Assembly: GCA_028285145.1 (NCBI GenBank) | Contig: JANQQC010000047.1 | Coordinates: 62,001 to 126,000 of the forward strand | Direction: 5' to 3' | Source: Hyphomonadaceae bacterium | Lineage (GTDB): Bacteria; Pseudomonadota; Alphaproteobacteria; Caulobacterales; Hyphomonadaceae | Length of the DNA: 64,000 nt | Shown: piece after piece, positions 51,476-59,407 of the stretch | Layout: the number at the start of each line of letters is the position of its first letter | Numbering within the stretch: position 1 is the stretch's first letter | The notes under the pieces: model-generated | The model's input: only the letters and a program-made list of their open reading frames with translations | What the model was told of the DNA's origin: nothing | Database searches by the model: none | Program-made: the position numbers and the translations under genes

Positions 51476-52318
51476 ATGTCTGCTTCCATTGATATCCAGC
51501 CTGTCGCCGGTGCGCTTGGTGCCGAAATTTCGGGGATCGACCTGAGCGGCGATCTTTCAAACGCTGAATTCGACGCCGTCCATCAGGCTTTCCTCGATCA
51601 TCAGGTGATCTTCTTCAGGGATCAGCACGACCTTCAACCGGACGCGCACAAGGCCTTCGCCAGCCGCTTCGGCAGCCTGAATGTGCACCCTTACGTCGCT
51701 GGCATGGAGAGCCATCCGGAAATCCTTGAGATCATCAAGGAGCCCGACGAGAAACTGAATTTCGGCGGCGGCTGGCATTCCGACATGTCATTTCTGGAGG
51801 AGCCGGCGCTCGGCTCGATCCTGCACGCGATCGAAGTGCCGCCCTATGGCGGCGACACGCTGTTTGCGAGCCAGACGGCGGCCTATGAAGCGCTGTCGCC
51901 CGGCATGAAAGCCATGCTGGAAGACCTCACAGCAATCCACTCAGCAAGCCGAGAGTACTCTTCCAAAGGGGCCTCAGCTCAGGCGCGCCAGTCCATGCAG
52001 GCCCAGCAGGCTGACGATGCTCCGGAGTATGAACATCCCGTCGTACGAACGCACCCGGAAACAGGACGAAAGGGCCTCTACATCAACCCGGCTTTCACGC
52101 TGCGCTTCAAGGACATGACGACACGCGAGAGCCGGCCGCTTCTGGAGTATCTCTTTGCACACTCTCGCGAGGAACGCTTCACCTGCCGCTTTCGCTGGTC
52201 CAAGGGTGCCGTCGCCTTCTGGGACAATCGCTGCTGCTGGCATTACGCCCTGAACGACTATCAGGGATTCCGCAGGCACATGCGGCGCGTGACCGTAAAC
52301 GGGGACCGGCCCGTCTAG
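51476..52318 (+). CDS. TauD/TfdA family 2-oxoglutarate dioxygenase
   Basis: 280 aa from ATG 51476; an ATG at 51440 would put the terminator inside the coding region and add residues not seen in the family. IDIQPVAGALGAEISGIDLS is the opening; the iron ligands HxD lie in WHSDMSFLEEP, and the distal His plus 2-oxoglutarate Arg in RCCWHYALNDYQGFRRHMRR. The family oxidises sulfonates, aryloxyalkanoates and related compounds; substrate not deducible. The start has no clear RBS outside the terminator, which is odd. Convergent with the VOC gene. Confidence 0.88.
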   Translation: MSASIDIQPVAGALGAEISGIDLSGDLSNAEFDAVHQAFLDHQVIFFRDQHDLQPDAHKAFASRFGSLNVHPYVAGMESHPEILEIIKEPDEKLNFGGGWHSDMSFLEEPALGSILHAIEVPPYGGDTLFASQTAAYEALSPGMKAMLEDLTAIHSASREYSSKGASAQARQSMQAQQADDAPEYEHPVVRTHPETGRKGLYINPAFTLRFKDMTTRESRPLLEYLFAHSREERFTCRFRWSKGAVAFWDNRCCWHYALNDYQGFRRHMRRVTVNGDRPV

Positions 52319-52325
52319 ATCTGGC

Positions 52326-52751
52326 TCAGGCCGCGAACAACGCGTCCATGTCCTCAAAATACTTGAATTCAAGCGCATTACCGGCCGGATCGAGCAGGAA
52401 GAACGTCCCCTGCTCTCCCGGCTCGCCGGCAAACCGGATGCCCGGCTCAATGATGAACTCGGTCCCAGCGGCGGCCAGCTTGTCGGCGAGGTCACGCCAG
52501 TCATCCGGGCTCAACACAAGCCCGAAATGCTTCACCGGAACCGCCTTGCCATCCACTTCATTTGTCGCCGCCTTTCCGCACTCCTCAGGCGCGAGATGCG
52601 TCACCAGCTGGTGTCCGTAGAAGTTGAAATCGATCCATTGATCAGACCGCCGACCACGCGGGCATCCGATCAGATCGCCATAGAAAGCCTCCGCAGCGAT
52701 GAGATCATCAACCGGAATGGCCAGGTGAAACGGCACAAGCACATCGCTCAT
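52326..52751 (-). CDS. VOC (glyoxalase/bleomycin resistance) family protein
   Basis: 141 aa single-chain VOC. PFHLAIPVDDLIAAEAFYGDL supplies the first metal His; WIDFNFYGHQLVTHL and KHFGLVLSPDDW the middle His; EQGTFFLLDPAGNALEFKYF the Glu. Members include dioxygenases, glyoxalase I and resistance proteins; here most likely a small enzyme of unknown substrate. It faces the TauD gene with 7 bp between stops. Confidence 0.88.
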   Translation of the reverse strand: MSDVLVPFHLAIPVDDLIAAEAFYGDLIGCPRGRRSDQWIDFNFYGHQLVTHLAPEECGKAATNEVDGKAVPVKHFGLVLSPDDWRDLADKLAAAGTEFIIEPGIRFAGEPGEQGTFFLLDPAGNALEFKYFEDMDALFAA

Positions 52752-52825
52752 CGAAAGACCTCTCAGAATACACTCCGAGTACGTCTAGCCCTATGGACTG
52801 GTTTCACCAATTCGGCCGCCCACCT

Positions 52826-53251
52826 TTAATCGCGAGCTTCGGCCTCGATCTGGAAGACCATCTTTTGCTGCGCGAGGTTTTCCAGGCGAACGCGGATCAC
52901 GCCATCCTTCGGAGAAAACGAAACGCCGCCGCCATGCTGGCCTCGGAAACCGGGTACAAAAATCGCGTCTGGTTCAGCATTGGCGTCGGACAGAGCTCCG
53001 CAAAGCTGGAGCATAAACGGATCTTCTTCATCACCCGTGTTGAACTCAGGGCAGTCGCCAGTTGCATCCCAGCTCTGTGAGCCGACTTCAAACCCAAACG
53101 TAACGAGCATGGGTTTCTCCGACGGGATCGAAATCACCGTACTCCCGCCTTTCGGCAGCGCGTACTCGCCGACGCCGTCTTGAGAACCAGAAGCGGCGGC
53201 GCTGCAGCCGGCGATCAGAAGAGGAAGTGCAAAAAGTGCGATGCGGGTCAT
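52826..53251 (-). CDS. Small lipoprotein of unknown function
   Basis: 141 aa from ATG 53251, which has GGAG 6 bp upstream; a longer in-frame start at 53320 is less likely. LLIAGCSA gives the lipobox (Cys16). The mature part is strand-rich with three further Cys (DCPEF, QLCGAL) and no motif I recognise; it may have an immunoglobulin-like or C2-like sandwich fold. Isolated on the minus strand. Confidence 0.68.
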   Translation of the reverse strand: MTRIALFALPLLIAGCSAAASGSQDGVGEYALPKGGSTVISIPSEKPMLVTFGFEVGSQSWDATGDCPEFNTGDEEDPFMLQLCGALSDANAEPDAIFVPGFRGQHGGGVSFSPKDGVIRVRLENLAQQKMVFQIEAEARD

Positions 53252-53341
53252 GACGATCTCCATGATTTCAAGGAGATGATAGCCGTCGTCGACTAATATG
53301 ACCGAAACCACATCGCGCAAATTTCAGCGCTTCTGGAAAGA

Positions 53342-54130
53342 CTAGACGAACACCGCAATCGTCTGACGGCCAACCATGACCGGCTCGCCGGAGGTGTTCC
53401 ACATCCGCATGGATTGGCTTGAATAGCCGTCCTTTGCGGTCTGCGCGGTGTGCTGGGCGAGGAACCAGCCATTGTCCGTACTGATATGATCGGTCAGGAA
53501 TTCCGCCATCCATGTCATTGAGCTAAGCGGTGCGGGTTCGGTGAACATGGTCATCGCCGCTGGCGGCGGGGCATCGGCGAGCGACAGGAGCGTCGTCGCA
53601 TTGTAGAGCGCAGCTTCGTCGCGGTGGCGCAGCCAGAGCGTGATATCGGCATCGCTCGCGCCTGAGATTGGTGGCGACCCGGCCATCAGACGAACATTGA
53701 AATTGTTTGCGAAGTGCGGACGGCGACCTTCCCGGAAAAAGCTGGGGGCGTCTTCAGGTCCGCCAACTTTGGGCGCATCGAGCTTGGTGAAGGCCAGCCG
53801 GCTGTCCCGCCTGGCCCCAAAAGCGAAGATCGACCGAGCCGCAATGCCCTGCTCGCCGACAACGTCAACGCTAACGAAAACCGTATTCTTGCCGCGCCGG
53901 AGAATGCTCGGCGAGATCACGATCTCGCCGCCGACAGGGCCGACAAACGCGACTTGTGCGGAGCGTATGGGGAAGTCGTCGACAAGCTCCAGCGCCGACT
54001 CAAGACTCAGCGCCGCCGTGAGGCCGCCATACGTCGTTCGCCCCTGCATCCAGTCCTCTTCGATAGAGGCTTCAATGCGTCCGTTCGGGCCGCGCCGCAG
54101 CCCGGCAAGAAGTTCGGAATAGGTTGGCAA
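53342..54130 (-). CDS. Acyl-CoA thioesterase (TesB-like double hotdog)
   Basis: 262 aa. RTTYGGLTAALSLESALELV is the first hotdog helix, followed by VGPVGGEIVISPSILRRGKN and VDVVGEQGIAARSIFAFGAR; the second hotdog holds PLSSMTWMAEFLTD and DNGWFLAQHTAQTAKDGYSS with the catalytic Asp/Gln region. Such enzymes hydrolyse acyl-CoA thioesters. It is the last gene of the CYP153 operon (8 bp after the ferredoxin stop), so it probably acts on fatty acyl-CoA from alkane or fatty-acid oxidation. Confidence 0.82.
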   Translation of the reverse strand: MPTYSELLAGLRRGPNGRIEASIEEDWMQGRTTYGGLTAALSLESALELVDDFPIRSAQVAFVGPVGGEIVISPSILRRGKNTVFVSVDVVGEQGIAARSIFAFGARRDSRLAFTKLDAPKVGGPEDAPSFFREGRRPHFANNFNVRLMAGSPPISGASDADITLWLRHRDEAALYNATTLLSLADAPPPAAMTMFTEPAPLSSMTWMAEFLTDHISTDNGWFLAQHTAQTAKDGYSSQSMRMWNTSGEPVMVGRQTIAVFV

Positions 54131-54138
54131 GAGACCGC

Positions 54139-54459
54139 CTAGTGCTGGCTTTCCGGCGTCGTTACCTTGAGACCGTCAAGCTCGTCAGACACTGTAATCT
54201 GGCAAGACAGGCGCGAATTGGCCTGAACGTTCTCGGCGAAATCGAGCATGGACTGTTCCATGTCTTCGGGCTGGCCGACCTTTTCCATGAACGCTTCGTC
54301 CACATAGACATGGCACGTCGCACAGGCACAGGCACCCCCACAATCGGCATCGATGCCCGGTATGGAGTTCTTGATCGCCGTCTCCATAACGGTCTCGCCA
54401 TTCTTGGCCTCAATCTCCCGCGCTTCGCCGGAGTGATCGATATATGTGATTTTCGCCAT
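54139..54459 (-). CDS. [2Fe-2S] ferredoxin, adrenodoxin/putidaredoxin type
   Basis: 106 aa. The cluster cysteines lie in [18 protein letters not shown] (C-x5-C-x2-C) with the fourth in [30 protein letters not shown] is a typical opening. It passes electrons from the ferredoxin reductase to the P450. Fifteen bp after the reductase gene on the minus strand, eight before the thioesterase. Confidence 0.95.
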   Translation of the reverse strand: MAKITYIDHSGEAREIEAKNGETVMETAIKNSIPGIDADCGGACACATCHVYVDEAFMEKVGQPEDMEQSMLDFAENVQANSRLSCQITVSDELDGLKVTTPESQH

Positions 54460-54474
54460 GGATTCGTTGTCTCC

Positions 54475-55719
54475 TCAGGCCGCGGCTTTAGCGGCGATCT
54501 CTTTCATCGACGTTGATGTATCTTGTAAATCTGCAGGTGCAACAGAGGCCCCCACCATAATGAGCTTTTTGGATGCCATGAATTCCGGCCCGCTATTGAC
54601 CGCATCAACAGCGATCAGGCGGCCAGCGCGCATGTAAAACGCGGCAAACTTGCGCGCGTCCGGGTCTCCGCGAACGATAATGTCGTCATAGCCTTCAGAG
54701 AGTCCGGCGATCTGGAGCTTCAGATCGTATTGATCGGACCAGAACCAGGGGCAGTCTTCGGGCGGTCGAGGCTTTCCAAGAATGGCCGCTGCGGCAAGCT
54801 TACCCTGCTCGATTGCGTTATGGACGCTTTCAAGCCGTCCCTCGCGGCCATAGTGGACCAGCAATCGCCGTGTGCAGTCACCGGCGGCAAAGATACGCGG
54901 GTCTGATGTGCGCGCATCACGGTCGACGATGATGCCATCCTTGCAGCCAATTCCTGCCGCTTCGGCGAGTTCGGTGTTCGGAAGAATGCCAATGCCCACC
55001 AGGACGATGTCAGCTGGGACTTCAGTCCCATCGCCAAGAACGGCTCCCGTGACCTTTCCGCCCTGCCCTTTCAGGCCCTCGAGACGCGCACCAACGCGCA
55101 GATCGACACCCTGACGGGAATGCTCGGCTTCGAAGAAGTCGCTCATTACAGGGCTCGTTACTCGCGCAAGCACCCTCGCGGCCATTTCCAACACGGTCAC
55201 TTCAAGACCCATCTGCCGGGCAACGGCGGCCGCTTCCAGACCAATATAGCCCGCCCCGACCACAACAAGGCGATGGCCTTCAATCATCTGAGGACGAATG
55301 CGCTCTACATCGGCAAGGCCGCGAAGATCATGCACACCGCCAAGGTCGGCACCCTCTACGGGAAGTTTGCGAGGGCGCGAGCCTGTGGCGAGGATCAGCG
55401 CGTCATAGTCCACATGACCGTCATTCTCGAGCAGGACCCGCTGCGCGCGCCGGTCGATGCCGGTGGCGCTGACACCGAGCATGACCTCGATATTGTTGTC
55501 CTCATACCAGGCGGCTGGCTTGAAATAGAGCCGCTCCTCCGGGAGGTCGCCCTTCATGTAAGCCTTGGACAGGGGCGGGCGCTGATACGGCAAGGCTGGT
55601 TCGTCACCGATCACTGTCAGCCCGCCTTCATAGCCGCCCATGCGCAACGACTGGCAGGCCTGAGCCGCAGCCTGGCCAGCGCCAACAATCACGACAGATT
55701 TCGCGTCTGATAGGTCCAA
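54475..55719 (-). CDS. FAD-dependent ferredoxin reductase
   Basis: 414 aa. VVIVGAGQAAAQACQSLRMGGY binds FAD; ALPYQRPPLSKAYM and DGHVDYDALILATGSRPRKL follow; the NADH site is in RLVVVGAGYIGLEAAAVARQ; FAAGDCTRRLL closes the FAD domain, and the C-terminal ferredoxin-reductase domain ends the protein. Transfers NADH electrons to the ferredoxin encoded next. Located 70 bp after the CYP153 gene. Confidence 0.94.
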   Translation of the reverse strand: MDLSDAKSVVIVGAGQAAAQACQSLRMGGYEGGLTVIGDEPALPYQRPPLSKAYMKGDLPEERLYFKPAAWYEDNNIEVMLGVSATGIDRRAQRVLLENDGHVDYDALILATGSRPRKLPVEGADLGGVHDLRGLADVERIRPQMIEGHRLVVVGAGYIGLEAAAVARQMGLEVTVLEMAARVLARVTSPVMSDFFEAEHSRQGVDLRVGARLEGLKGQGGKVTGAVLGDGTEVPADIVLVGIGILPNTELAEAAGIGCKDGIIVDRDARTSDPRIFAAGDCTRRLLVHYGREGRLESVHNAIEQGKLAAAAILGKPRPPEDCPWFWSDQYDLKLQIAGLSEGYDDIIVRGDPDARKFAAFYMRAGRLIAVDAVNSGPEFMASKKLIMVGASVAPADLQDTSTSMKEIAAKAAA

Positions 55720-55789
55720 AGGAAACGACCCCGCTTCTACGCCGCCGAAATTATGACGCTCGCGTCAACTTTGCAAGCGCGGCGGATCG

Positions 55790-57046
55790 TCAGAGCGGAC
55801 GAACAATCACGGGCACGTTCGTGTAACCCATTACGAAGTTCGATAGGACACGCTCAGGGTCGCCTGCAAGCTCAATCCGATCGAAGCGCTTCAGGATTTC
55901 TTCCCACAGGATTCGCAGCTGCATTTCCCCGACACGGTTGCCCATGCAGCGATGGATGCCGAAACCGAAGGAGAGATGATGACGCGCGCGGTCCCGGTCA
56001 ATCAGAAACTCGTCCGGATTGTCGATGACCTCTTCATCCCGGTTTCCGGAAATGTACCACATGACGACCTTGTCGCCTTTCCTGATCTTGTGACCGTTGA
56101 AATCGACATCTTCCAGCGCGGTGCGGCGCATATGACCCAGCGGCGTCTGATAGCGAATGATCTCTGACACCATGTTCGGGATCAGCGACGGATCGCCTTT
56201 GAGCTTGGCAAACTCCTCAGGATTGCGGTTCATCTCCACGATACCAGCGGAGATCGAGTTCCGCGTCGTGTCGTTTCCGCCAACGATGAGCAGAATCAGA
56301 TTACCCAAAAACTCTTTTGGATCATTGACCATCTCGGCCGTGGCCGGATCGTGTGCAAGCAAGGAAATGAAATCAAACTTCTTCGGCTGAGCGGCCCGTT
56401 CCTGCCAAAGTTGCGCGAAATACTGGTAGCACTCTCCCAGAATTCGATCGCGCTCCTCCCAGTCCAAACCTCCACCAACGGCAGGAGAAGATGTCGCGAT
56501 ATCAGACCAATAAGGTAGTAGATGTCGGTCTTCGAACGGAAAGTCGAACAGCGTCGCCAGCATCTGGGTCGTCAGCTCCTTGGAGACGTGCTCCACCCAG
56601 TTGATCTCTTCATTCACAGGCAGGTTGTCGAGGATCGCGCAGACCCGCTGTCGGATCAGATCCTCAAGCTCTGACAGCTGGGTCGGGGCCACTGCGGGCT
56701 GTACCACTTTGCGCTGCACATCATGCTTGGGCTGATCCATCGCAATAAACATCGGCGTCAGAAACTCTTCGGGCTGATCGCCAATGACGATGTGATTGTG
56801 AGACGAGAAGCGCCGGTGATCGCTATCGATCGCGACGATGTCCTTGAACCTGGTGACCGACCAGTAGGGCCCGAACTCACTGTCCTTGCAGTAATGGACC
56901 GGGGCCTCTTTGCGCAGGCGTCGAAAGTACTCCCAGTGCGCGCCGGTGGAGTAGAGTTCCGGGCGGCTGACATCGATCTCCTCGAGGGCCATCGCCCAAG
57001 GATCTGCGATCTCACCAATGTCGTCCAAAGCTGCTGTGTCTGCCAT
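55790..57046 (-). CDS. Cytochrome P450, CYP153-type alkane/fatty-acid omega-hydroxylase
   Basis: 418 aa from ATG 57046 (GGAGG upstream; a 57058 start is less likely). The opening EDIDVSRPELYSTGAHWEYF-like stretch, EAPVHYCKDSEFGPYWSVTR, FIAMDQPKHDVQRKVVQP and GNLILLIVGGNDTTRNSISA match CYP153 closely, as does FGFGIHRCMGNRVGEMQLRI with the heme Cys at 367. CYP153 enzymes hydroxylate the terminal carbon of alkanes and fatty acids. It forms an operon with its reductase, ferredoxin and a thioesterase. Chain-length preference cannot be read. Confidence 0.93.
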   Translation of the reverse strand: MADTAALDDIGEIADPWAMALEEIDVSRPELYSTGAHWEYFRRLRKEAPVHYCKDSEFGPYWSVTRFKDIVAIDSDHRRFSSHNHIVIGDQPEEFLTPMFIAMDQPKHDVQRKVVQPAVAPTQLSELEDLIRQRVCAILDNLPVNEEINWVEHVSKELTTQMLATLFDFPFEDRHLLPYWSDIATSSPAVGGGLDWEERDRILGECYQYFAQLWQERAAQPKKFDFISLLAHDPATAEMVNDPKEFLGNLILLIVGGNDTTRNSISAGIVEMNRNPEEFAKLKGDPSLIPNMVSEIIRYQTPLGHMRRTALEDVDFNGHKIRKGDKVVMWYISGNRDEEVIDNPDEFLIDRDRARHHLSFGFGIHRCMGNRVGEMQLRILWEEILKRFDRIELAGDPERVLSNFVMGYTNVPVIVRPL

Positions 57047-57148
57047 GCGTTCCTCCACCGCGGTATTTTATGGGAACAGCTTAAGTCTGTGTGCAGCGCA
57101 GCAACAAGACCTGTTGCCGAGGCGCGCCTCCCCTGCCACCTAGACGGA

Positions 57149-57610
57149 ATGAGCGATCGGCTGGAACTTTACCTGGCTAATGAAGAGCGAACCCTGGCGC
57201 TTGGGTCGGCGTTGGCCCGGATCGCAGTAGCCGGCGACGTAATCGCCTTACGAGGTGGTCTCGGCGCGGGTAAAACCGCCCTCTCCAGAGGTTTTGTGCG
57301 AACGCTGTGCGGACCAGAAATGGACGTTCCGAGCCCGACCTACACCCTCCTTCAAGCCTATGACGCGCCCGGCTTTCAGATCTTCCATTTTGACCTTTAC
57401 CGCATCGAGTCGCCAGACGAGCTGACTGAGCTTGGCTGGGATGAAACCGAGGATGGGATCGCGCTGGTCGAGTGGCCGGATCACGCTTGCTCCCGCTTGC
57501 CAGTCGAGCGCCTCGATCTCACCCTGGTGCCGGAAGGCGATGGGCGCATTGCCGCTCTGGAACCGCACGGCGAAGACTGGCAAACACGCCTTCATGGGTT
57601 TCGACTCTAA
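57149..57610 (+). CDS. tsaE: tRNA threonylcarbamoyladenosine biosynthesis ATPase TsaE
   Basis: 153 aa. P-loop RGGLGAGKTALSRG, then VPSPTYTLLQAYDAPG and IFHFDLYRI, and GIALVEWPDH are the TsaE signature. TsaE provides ATP-dependent turnover of the TsaBD complex that makes t6A in tRNA. Start at 57149; its stop overlaps the amgK start by 17 bp (57594-57610). A longer upstream frame is not homologous to the family. Confidence 0.92.
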   Translation: MSDRLELYLANEERTLALGSALARIAVAGDVIALRGGLGAGKTALSRGFVRTLCGPEMDVPSPTYTLLQAYDAPGFQIFHFDLYRIESPDELTELGWDETEDGIALVEWPDHACSRLPVERLDLTLVPEGDGRIAALEPHGEDWQTRLHGFRL

Positions 57611-58688
57611 CGCTCGCGACGAACTGATCGATCGCTTTCTCTCCGCTGCCGGCTGGGGAGACGCCGCGCGTGCGCCACTGGGACAGGACGCGTCGACACG
57701 GCGCTACATTCGAGTCACGCATAGAACCGGCGATACCGCGCTCCTGATGGACGCCCCGCCAGTGGAAGACGAACCCTGCCCGCCGGACGCTGATGAAGCG
57801 ACGCGACTGTCGATGGGCTGGAACGCCACATCTCGCCTCGCGGCCAGCCGTGTCGGGGCCTTTGTCGACCTTGCCGACCATCTACGCGAACGCGGGTTTT
57901 CCGCACCGGAAATTCTTGCCTCCGACAGGGATGAAGGCCTCGCACTGATCGAGGATTTTGGAACCCGCCGGGAGTTCGCCCGCCTGATAGAGAGCGGCGA
58001 GGAGAACGAAACCGAGCTTTACACAGCTGCAGCCGAAGCCATGGCCGTCCTGCACAGCGAGCCAGCTCCGAAACGGGTCGGCGACTGGCCGATTCTCGAT
58101 TATGATCGGCTCGCCCTGCAGGTGAACGCCGATCTCTTCTTCGAATGGCTGCCACAGCTCGAGAGCAACATGCGCGCAAGTGATGCCGATGCTGCGCGTT
58201 GGGTCATGGAACGCGACGCACTGATCGAACAGGCGCTGAGCTTCCCGCGGGATTTTGGCCTGCGGGACTATCATGCCGAAAACCTGCTCTGGTTGCCGGA
58301 CCGAGACGGCATCGCCCGGGTCGGCCTGCTAGATTTCCAAGACGCGGTGAATGGATGGGATGGCTGGGAAATGGCCATGCTCGTCCAGGACGCCCGCCGG
58401 GTGGTGAGTGGCGAGGCGCATGAAGCAGCCGTGCGGACTTATCTGGAGGGCACAGGCAAGGATCGGGCGGGATTTGATGCCCGTCTTGCTGTGCTCGGCA
58501 CCTTGAACGCGCTGCGCATCACCGGGCTCTTTGCCCGCCTCCCTGTTCGAGACGGCAAACAGCGGTATCTGAGTTTCATGCCGCGCCAGCAGGAACTGCT
58601 TGCCCGCAACCTGCAGCACCCAGCCTGCGAGGGTATGGCAGCCTTTGTCCGCGAGACAGCCCCTTTCATCTTTGAGGCCCGTGCATGA
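57594..58688 (+). CDS. amgK: Anomeric MurNAc/GlcNAc kinase AmgK-like phosphotransferase
   Basis: 364 aa aminoglycoside-phosphotransferase fold. LGQDASTRRYIRVTH is the N-lobe; LLMDAPPVEDEP and ALIEDFGTRREFARL follow; the catalytic Asp is in GLRDYHAENLLWLPD and the metal Asp in VGLLDFQDAVNGWDGWE. AmgK phosphorylates MurNAc at C1 in the cell-wall recycling route that bypasses de novo UDP-MurNAc synthesis. Overlaps tsaE by 17 bp and murU by 4 bp. In alphaproteobacteria this neighbourhood with tsaE and addAB is common. Confidence 0.9.
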   Translation: MGFDSNARDELIDRFLSAAGWGDAARAPLGQDASTRRYIRVTHRTGDTALLMDAPPVEDEPCPPDADEATRLSMGWNATSRLAASRVGAFVDLADHLRERGFSAPEILASDRDEGLALIEDFGTRREFARLIESGEENETELYTAAAEAMAVLHSEPAPKRVGDWPILDYDRLALQVNADLFFEWLPQLESNMRASDADAARWVMERDALIEQALSFPRDFGLRDYHAENLLWLPDRDGIARVGLLDFQDAVNGWDGWEMAMLVQDARRVVSGEAHEAAVRTYLEGTGKDRAGFDARLAVLGTLNALRITGLFARLPVRDGKQRYLSFMPRQQELLARNLQHPACEGMAAFVRETAPFIFEARA

Positions 58689-59407
58689 GCCCTGTTCCTA
58701 AGACTGCGATGGTGCTTGCCGCAGGGCTTGGCACGCGGATGCGCCCGCTGACGGACGACTGCCCGAAACCGCTGATTAAGGTCGCCGGGCGGACGCTGCT
58801 CGACCGGGTGCTTGATCCACTGGTCGCCGCCGGCGTCGAGCGGGCTGTGGTCAATGTTCATTATCTCGCTGAGCAGGTGGAAGCCGAGCTCTCAGCGCGT
58901 ACGGATCTCGAAATCATCATCTCCGATGAACGTGCCGGTGCGCTGGAAACCGGCGGCGCGCTCGCCAAGGCGGTTCCGCATCTGGGCGATGACCCCATTC
59001 TGGTGGCCAACACCGATGCGTTCTGGGGTCCGGCCGGGCCTGAGCCGGTGGAGGCGCTGGCGCAGGCCTTCGACCCGGCGGGTATGGACGTGCTGCTCCT
59101 GCTCGCAGATCGCGAGCGCGCCCTTGGCTTCAACGGCCCCGGCGACCTGTTCATGGATGAGGCTGGCGCGCTAACCCGGCGCGGGGACGCCCCGTCAGCG
59201 CCGTGGGCCTATGCCGGCCTGCGCATTACAAAGCCACAGCTTTACAGGGACATGCCGGTCGAGCCCTTCTCGGCGCTCAAGATCTGGGATCGCCTTATTC
59301 CGGACAAGCGCCTGCATGGTGTGGTGCTGAACCGGTTCTGGCTTCATGTCGGCGACCCGCAGGCCCATGCAGATGCAGAGATGTGGATGAGGTGCCACGG
59401 GGCATGA
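58685..59407 (+). CDS. murU: MurNAc-1-phosphate uridylyltransferase MurU-like
   Basis: 240 aa sugar nucleotidyltransferase. MVLAAGLGTRMRPLTDDCPKPL is the nucleotide-binding signature, then GGALAKAVPHLGDDPILVAN and NTDAFW (metal Asp). MurU converts MurNAc-1-P to UDP-MurNAc, completing the recycling begun by AmgK. Joined to amgK by an ATGA overlap (58685-58688), which supports the pathway assignment; the gene then overlaps addB by ATGA (59404-59407). Confidence 0.88.
   Translation: MSPVPKTAMVLAAGLGTRMRPLTDDCPKPLIKVAGRTLLDRVLDPLVAAGVERAVVNVHYLAEQVEAELSARTDLEIIISDERAGALETGGALAKAVPHLGDDPILVANTDAFWGPAGPEPVEALAQAFDPAGMDVLLLLADRERALGFNGPGDLFMDEAGALTRRGDAPSAPWAYAGLRITKPQLYRDMPVEPFSALKIWDRLIPDKRLHGVVLNRFWLHVGDPQAHADAEMWMRCHGA

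Noticed and set aside
56723..57148. N-terminal extension of tsaE
   Set aside because: It is antisense to the CYP153 gene and unlike TsaE; the family starts close to the ATG at 57149.
59203..59403. Upstream start for addB
   Set aside because: The stretch is within murU in another frame; the ATGA at 59404-59407 is a typical coupled start.
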